DNA of 64,000 nt from Certhia americana (Eukaryota > Chordata > Aves > Passeriformes > Certhiidae): contig JAGMWU010000038.1 of the NCBI GenBank assembly GCA_018697195.1, forward strand, positions 426,850 through 490,849, in the 5' to 3' direction. This document shows positions 60,674 through 64,000 of this stretch, piece by piece; the stretch's first letter is position 1; each line of letters opens with the position of its first letter. A program made the translations under genes and the position numbers. A model generated the notes under the pieces. It was not told the origin of the DNA and did not search any database. It saw only the letters and a list, made by a program, of their open reading frames with translations.

Positions 60674-60785
60674 TGAGGTTGTGGTACAGACACCACTGCG
60701 GGATGGTTTATGAGGGCTCTATGGTTTCATGTAATGCATCTTCTGTACCTGAGAGTGAAATCAATAAAAGGAAAGATTTTTAAAA
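60674..60785 (+). ncRNA. candidate last exon D with polyadenylation signal
   Basis: It follows the acceptor CTCCTGTGTCTGCAG and holds AATAAA at 60763-60768. GT-rich text lies downstream (60843-60862). In the B-C frame with the basic peptide it ends SEVVVQTPLRDGL then TGA, giving at most 45 codons from the only ATG. A second frame stays open past the signal. Both facts favour a non-coding RNA over a protein gene. Confidence 0.3.
60763..60768 (+). terminator. polyadenylation signal AATAAA
   Basis: A canonical hexamer about 90 bp into candidate exon D, with a GT-rich element (TTTTGTGAGGTTGTGATGG) about 75 bp downstream. Confidence 0.35.
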
Positions 60786-62600
60786 ATAATATGCCCCCAG
60801 CTCCTGAACGGAGGGGGCTCTGTCACAACTGCTTAGTGAGCAGTTTTGTGAGGTTGTGATGGCTTTTCATGCTGGAGAGGGGGCAGGTAATTTATTTGGA
60901 GGCCTGGTGGTGGGAGATGGGGAGGCAGCATCGCTGCCTCCTCTGCAAGGTCAACACCAAGGGCTTCATCTGCTGATAGAAACCAAGAGCAGCTCCCCAG
61001 ATTGGGTCAGGGGGAGTGCAGCAGAAGGGCTGTGCTGTGTCAGTGGTGCTTGGTGTGTGCCAGCGATGGGCCATGGTGTGCCAGAGTACAGGAGGGTTGG
61101 AGTGCTCAGCTGTGGCTGAGCTGAGTGCTCCGGGGGTGTTCTGGGGGCTGGTGTGAGACCAGTTCTGATCCACTCACTCTGGGCACAAATACTAGCTAAG
61201 GGGCACGTGTTTCCATGTGGTGAACGATTGCTTGGAATGTTGGGGCGATGGGTCTGTCTGCTGTGGGGTGTGCGTGGAGGGCAGGACCCTCCTTGGCTCC
61301 CAAACACCGCAGTCCCGATGGACTGTGCACATTCCTTCCCCCAGCCCGGATGCTAGTGGGCGGTGGCAGGATGTCTCGGGAACTGCGTTCTCCCCCACAT
61401 CACTGCTGGCTGCTGGAGACATGATGCCCAGCTCTGCCAGCTCTGTCCTGACCAGTGACAACAGCTCCTTGTTTTCTAGTTTCACACAAATTCTTGGGTT
61501 TTGGGTTGGCAGTGTCCTCCTGCAAAGCCCTCGTACTGCCACTGGTGCCAGCACAGAGTTTTGAGAGGGGAGGAGCAGTCAGTGATTTCTGCAACTGCAG
61601 AACTGCTCTCTCTAAGGAGCAGCTCAGCAAGTAGTGCATTCGGGGAGGAGGATTTTGAAAAGCATCTCTGGGGACTGCTTTAAGACTTGTCCCCTTCGCT
61701 CTGCGAGTGACAGGAGCTGAGCAATTAGAGGAGCAATATCGACCCAGCCTCGGAAGCATATGACGGCCGGTACTGGGCGATTTAATCCCAGTGAAGCCAC
61801 ATCCTCGTGTCCTGGACGTGCAGCATCGCTGCCTGCAATCAATAGACATTTTGTCTTGAGGCCAGCCCCGTTTGAGGTGAACCAGGCAAACCTTCTTCTG
61901 TGACTCTTCTACAGCCTGTGACCTTAATTGAATCAACTCTTTCATGTCCAGAAGAGGGTTGCATCGTCTTGCTGCAGCCATGCTGGGTAAATCACATGTT
62001 TGTCCCTGCATGCAGGGTCTGTGCCACCCTGCTTCTCTCCCAGTGAGATTTTGCAGCCTGATGCTAATTTCCAGCTGCTTGGGAAGCGCCCTTGGGTCAC
62101 TACGTCTGTTCCTCTGCTGTCTGAGGCCTTGTATTCTCTTGAAGGTTCATTGGCAGCTGGAGTTTGCAACTTCCAGCTTCCCACTGTGCTCGAGGTGTGA
62201 GTGTGCCACCTCACCTGGCACCTGGCCCTTTGCGTCTGGCAAGATCCTCCTCTATCTCCAGGGAGAGCTTGTAAAATCCAGCCAGTGGGTGCACTGAAAC
62301 CAAATCCCCACTCTTGACCCTTATGGATATGGAATACTGAATTTGGTAAAGCAGTGGGTTCCTGCTGTGTTTGCCGCAGCTGAAATGTGGCTGAGCTGCT
62401 GGAGGTCACCTTTTCAGTCCCTTTGGAGCCGGGTGGCCTTCTCTGGTCATGGCTCTGCCCTGTGCTTTGGGTTCTGAGCTCATCCGCTATTTTGCCACTG
62501 GCGGGGGAAAAAAAAACTGTCTTCAAAGCCCTTTTCCCTTGGGGAAAAGCCAGCTTGGTCAGAAACATCCGCGCAGAAATGTCATCTGACCCAGCAGCTG
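60786..62600. other. unique DNA before second CpG block
   Basis: No exon or repeat recognised. The part 61680-61880 has more CpG and mixed motifs than its neighbours and might be conserved, but nothing definite can be named. Confidence 0.45.
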
Positions 62601-62604
62601 GCTG

Positions 62605-62960
62605 ACGCCTCGCCGGGGGTCCTGCGGTGTCCCCTGCCCATGTCCCAGTGCCGCCGCGGCCCCGCGCTCGGGCTGCCGGAGGAAGCGAGCCCGGGCGCTG
62701 CTTTTGGCAAGCTCTGGCCGCTCCCTTCCCCCCGCAGGCTTCACCACCCCCTTCTGCCTCCGTATCTGCCTCTGCCCTTCAGCTGCCGCCGTGCACCCCG
62801 GCGGCCCCGAGCGGGGTTCTGGGGGTGCTCGGGGGCCGGCGGGTGGCCTGGGCAGCGCTGAGGGCGCTCGGGGGATGGCGGCTCCATCCCGCGCTTCCTC
62901 CCTGCCGCCAGCAAGCAGCAGCCGTGCAGAAGGACGCAGCCACCCTGTCTCCTGTAAGTA
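62605..62960 (+). promoter_or_regulatory. second CpG island, candidate promoter
   Basis: CpG-dense text from about 62605 holds a YY1 core (ATGGCGGC at 62875-62882) and a donor-like CTCCT/GTAAGT after 62953. It lies 37 kb after the first island and close to the right end. It could be the main or an alternative MEF2D promoter, whose coding exons would then lie beyond the window. Assignment rests on synteny only. Confidence 0.45.
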
Positions 62961-63214
62961 CCTCTCACTCTTTCCACTGGAGAGTTAAAATTAGCAACTT
63001 CTTTTTTTAAAGCAGGCGTCGCTTTAAACCTCGCCAGCCCAACTGGGTTTCCTTTAATTTCCCCCCTCCCCCGGCTCCTTTTCTCTTGATTTTTTTTTTC
63101 TTTATTATTTTGTTGTTATTGTTCAATGCGTGCATGTATTTTTCTCCCTTTTTATTTCTTTATTATTTTTTTATTTTTTTCCCCCCCGTTCTTTTCGTTC
63201 CTTCCTATTTTAAA

Positions 63215-63425
63215 CACGGATGACGCTGCAGTGTCGGTGCGGAGTTTGGAGCCAAATAAACAGCCCGGCGCTCCCCCACCCCGATCGCCTTACAGAGCCC
63301 GGGGCCGGAGCCCAGCGCCGAATTTAGACCCTTATCTATTGTCAGCCTCCGCGGTCGGTGCTGCTCTGCCAGGGGGGGGTTGCCCCGGACCCCCTTGTTG
63401 CTCCTGACACAGATCCTCGCTGTGA
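63215..63425 (+). promoter_or_regulatory. CpG-rich patch after T-rich stretch
   Basis: A second CpG-rich patch is separated from the first by a T-rich segment (63060-63200). It contains CCAAATAAACAG (forkhead-like) and TTATCTATTGTCAG. It may belong to the same promoter region. Confidence 0.35.
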
Positions 63426-63501
63426 GTTTGCCGCTTGTTGTTTTTCCCTCTCCTTTGTGTTCGTGGTACAGCACAGAAGTGCCCGTAAATCAGGACCCGT
63501 T

Positions 63502-63503
<2 letters not shown>

Positions 63504-63534
<31 letters not shown>
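63504..63534. repeat. poly-T run
   Basis: Thirty-one T residues, uncertain in exact length as usual for such runs. Confidence 0.85.
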
Positions 63535-64000
63535 CCCAGGGCTGGGTGGGCAGCAAGGGAGAGAGGGGGGTCTGAGTAATGTGGGGCTCCCATGCTGGAG
63601 AGAGGGAGAAACTGAGGCACAGAGGGGGGTCATGGCTCCCTGATGGGGAGTGGGTGAGCGGGATTTCCTCTTTTTAGAATCAAAACAAACATAGACCAGG
63701 GAAGGAAAAGGCAGCAGGCACGGGCTCAGATGTAGGATCAGTGCCTATTCCGGGGGATAAATCCCTTTGGGAAGCTTGCGCCCACGGTCCCCCGTGGCAG
63801 GCATGATTCTGGGGCCTGAGGTGCGGCTGGAGGGTGCCACTGCCGGCACGGTGCAGTGGCCAGCGCTCTGCTTCGCCAGCACGGGATGGGACCAGCAGTT
63901 GGAAGTGAATGTCCCGGCCCGGATCTGCGAAAGCAAACAGGAAGGCGAATGGGGAGCAGCCGCTGTGTTTACTCAGAGGTTATTTATTGTGGTTCCTCAG
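63535..64000. other. right end, nothing recognised
   Basis: Mixed GC-rich text without a recognisable exon, repeat or promoter element. No MEF2 MADS-box start codon exon is present. Confidence 0.5.

Noticed and set aside
26190..64000. Search for MEF2D coding exons (MADS-box start MGRKKIQ)
   Set aside because: No matching codons were found by eye on either strand, so no MEF2D coding feature is claimed.
1..64000. miR-9 hairpin (near MEF2D in mammals), tRNA genes, CRISPR arrays
   Set aside because: No mature miR-9 sequence, no tRNA T-arm box and no spaced identical repeats with unique spacers were seen.

Overview
The window is bird nuclear DNA. The interspersed repeats are CR1 LINE fragments with the usual avian 3' end (TTGGGTTGGAAGGGACCTT-type text on one strand, ATTCTRTG-type terminal repeats). 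No mammalian repeat family is recognisable. The only gene that can be read with confidence, at 171-3406 on the plus strand, is the last ten coding exons of IQGAP3. In human 1q22, IQGAP3 and MEF2D lie head to tail in the same orientation. From that I infer that the long GC-rich, exon-poor stretch after IQGAP3 leads into the 5' end of MEF2D. No MEF2 coding exon (the MADS-box start) is present, so MEF2D would begin inside or beyond the window.

Layout. 1-3800: IQGAP3 3' end with its polyadenylation signal. 3.8-25.2 kb: intergenic DNA with four CR1 fragments, a degenerate ~30-bp ATTAG minisatellite split by a CR1, a 23-bp minisatellite, a paired RFX X-box site and two perfect MEF2 sites. 25.2-26.2 kb: a strong CpG island, the best promoter candidate. 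26.2-38.4 kb: unique intron-like DNA. 38.4-55.9 kb: two direct copies of the same ~8.5-kb segment on either side of a 320-N gap. They differ mainly by small insertions and deletions and are probably one locus assembled twice, around a long TTCCC tract. 55.9-62.6 kb: unique DNA with an AT-rich periodic array and a set of well-formed splice sites ending at a polyadenylation signal (57.4-60.8 kb), which may be an unannotated transcript. 62.6-63.4 kb: a second CpG-rich block, a candidate alternative or main promoter for MEF2D. 63.4-64.0 kb: nothing recognised.

I found no bacterial-type system, CRISPR array, tRNA, rRNA or intact mobile element. Most open frames here are chance frames in GC-rich or low-complexity sequence. 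The most useful results are the probable false duplication, the candidate spliced transcript, the two old minisatellites and a few strong transcription-factor sites.
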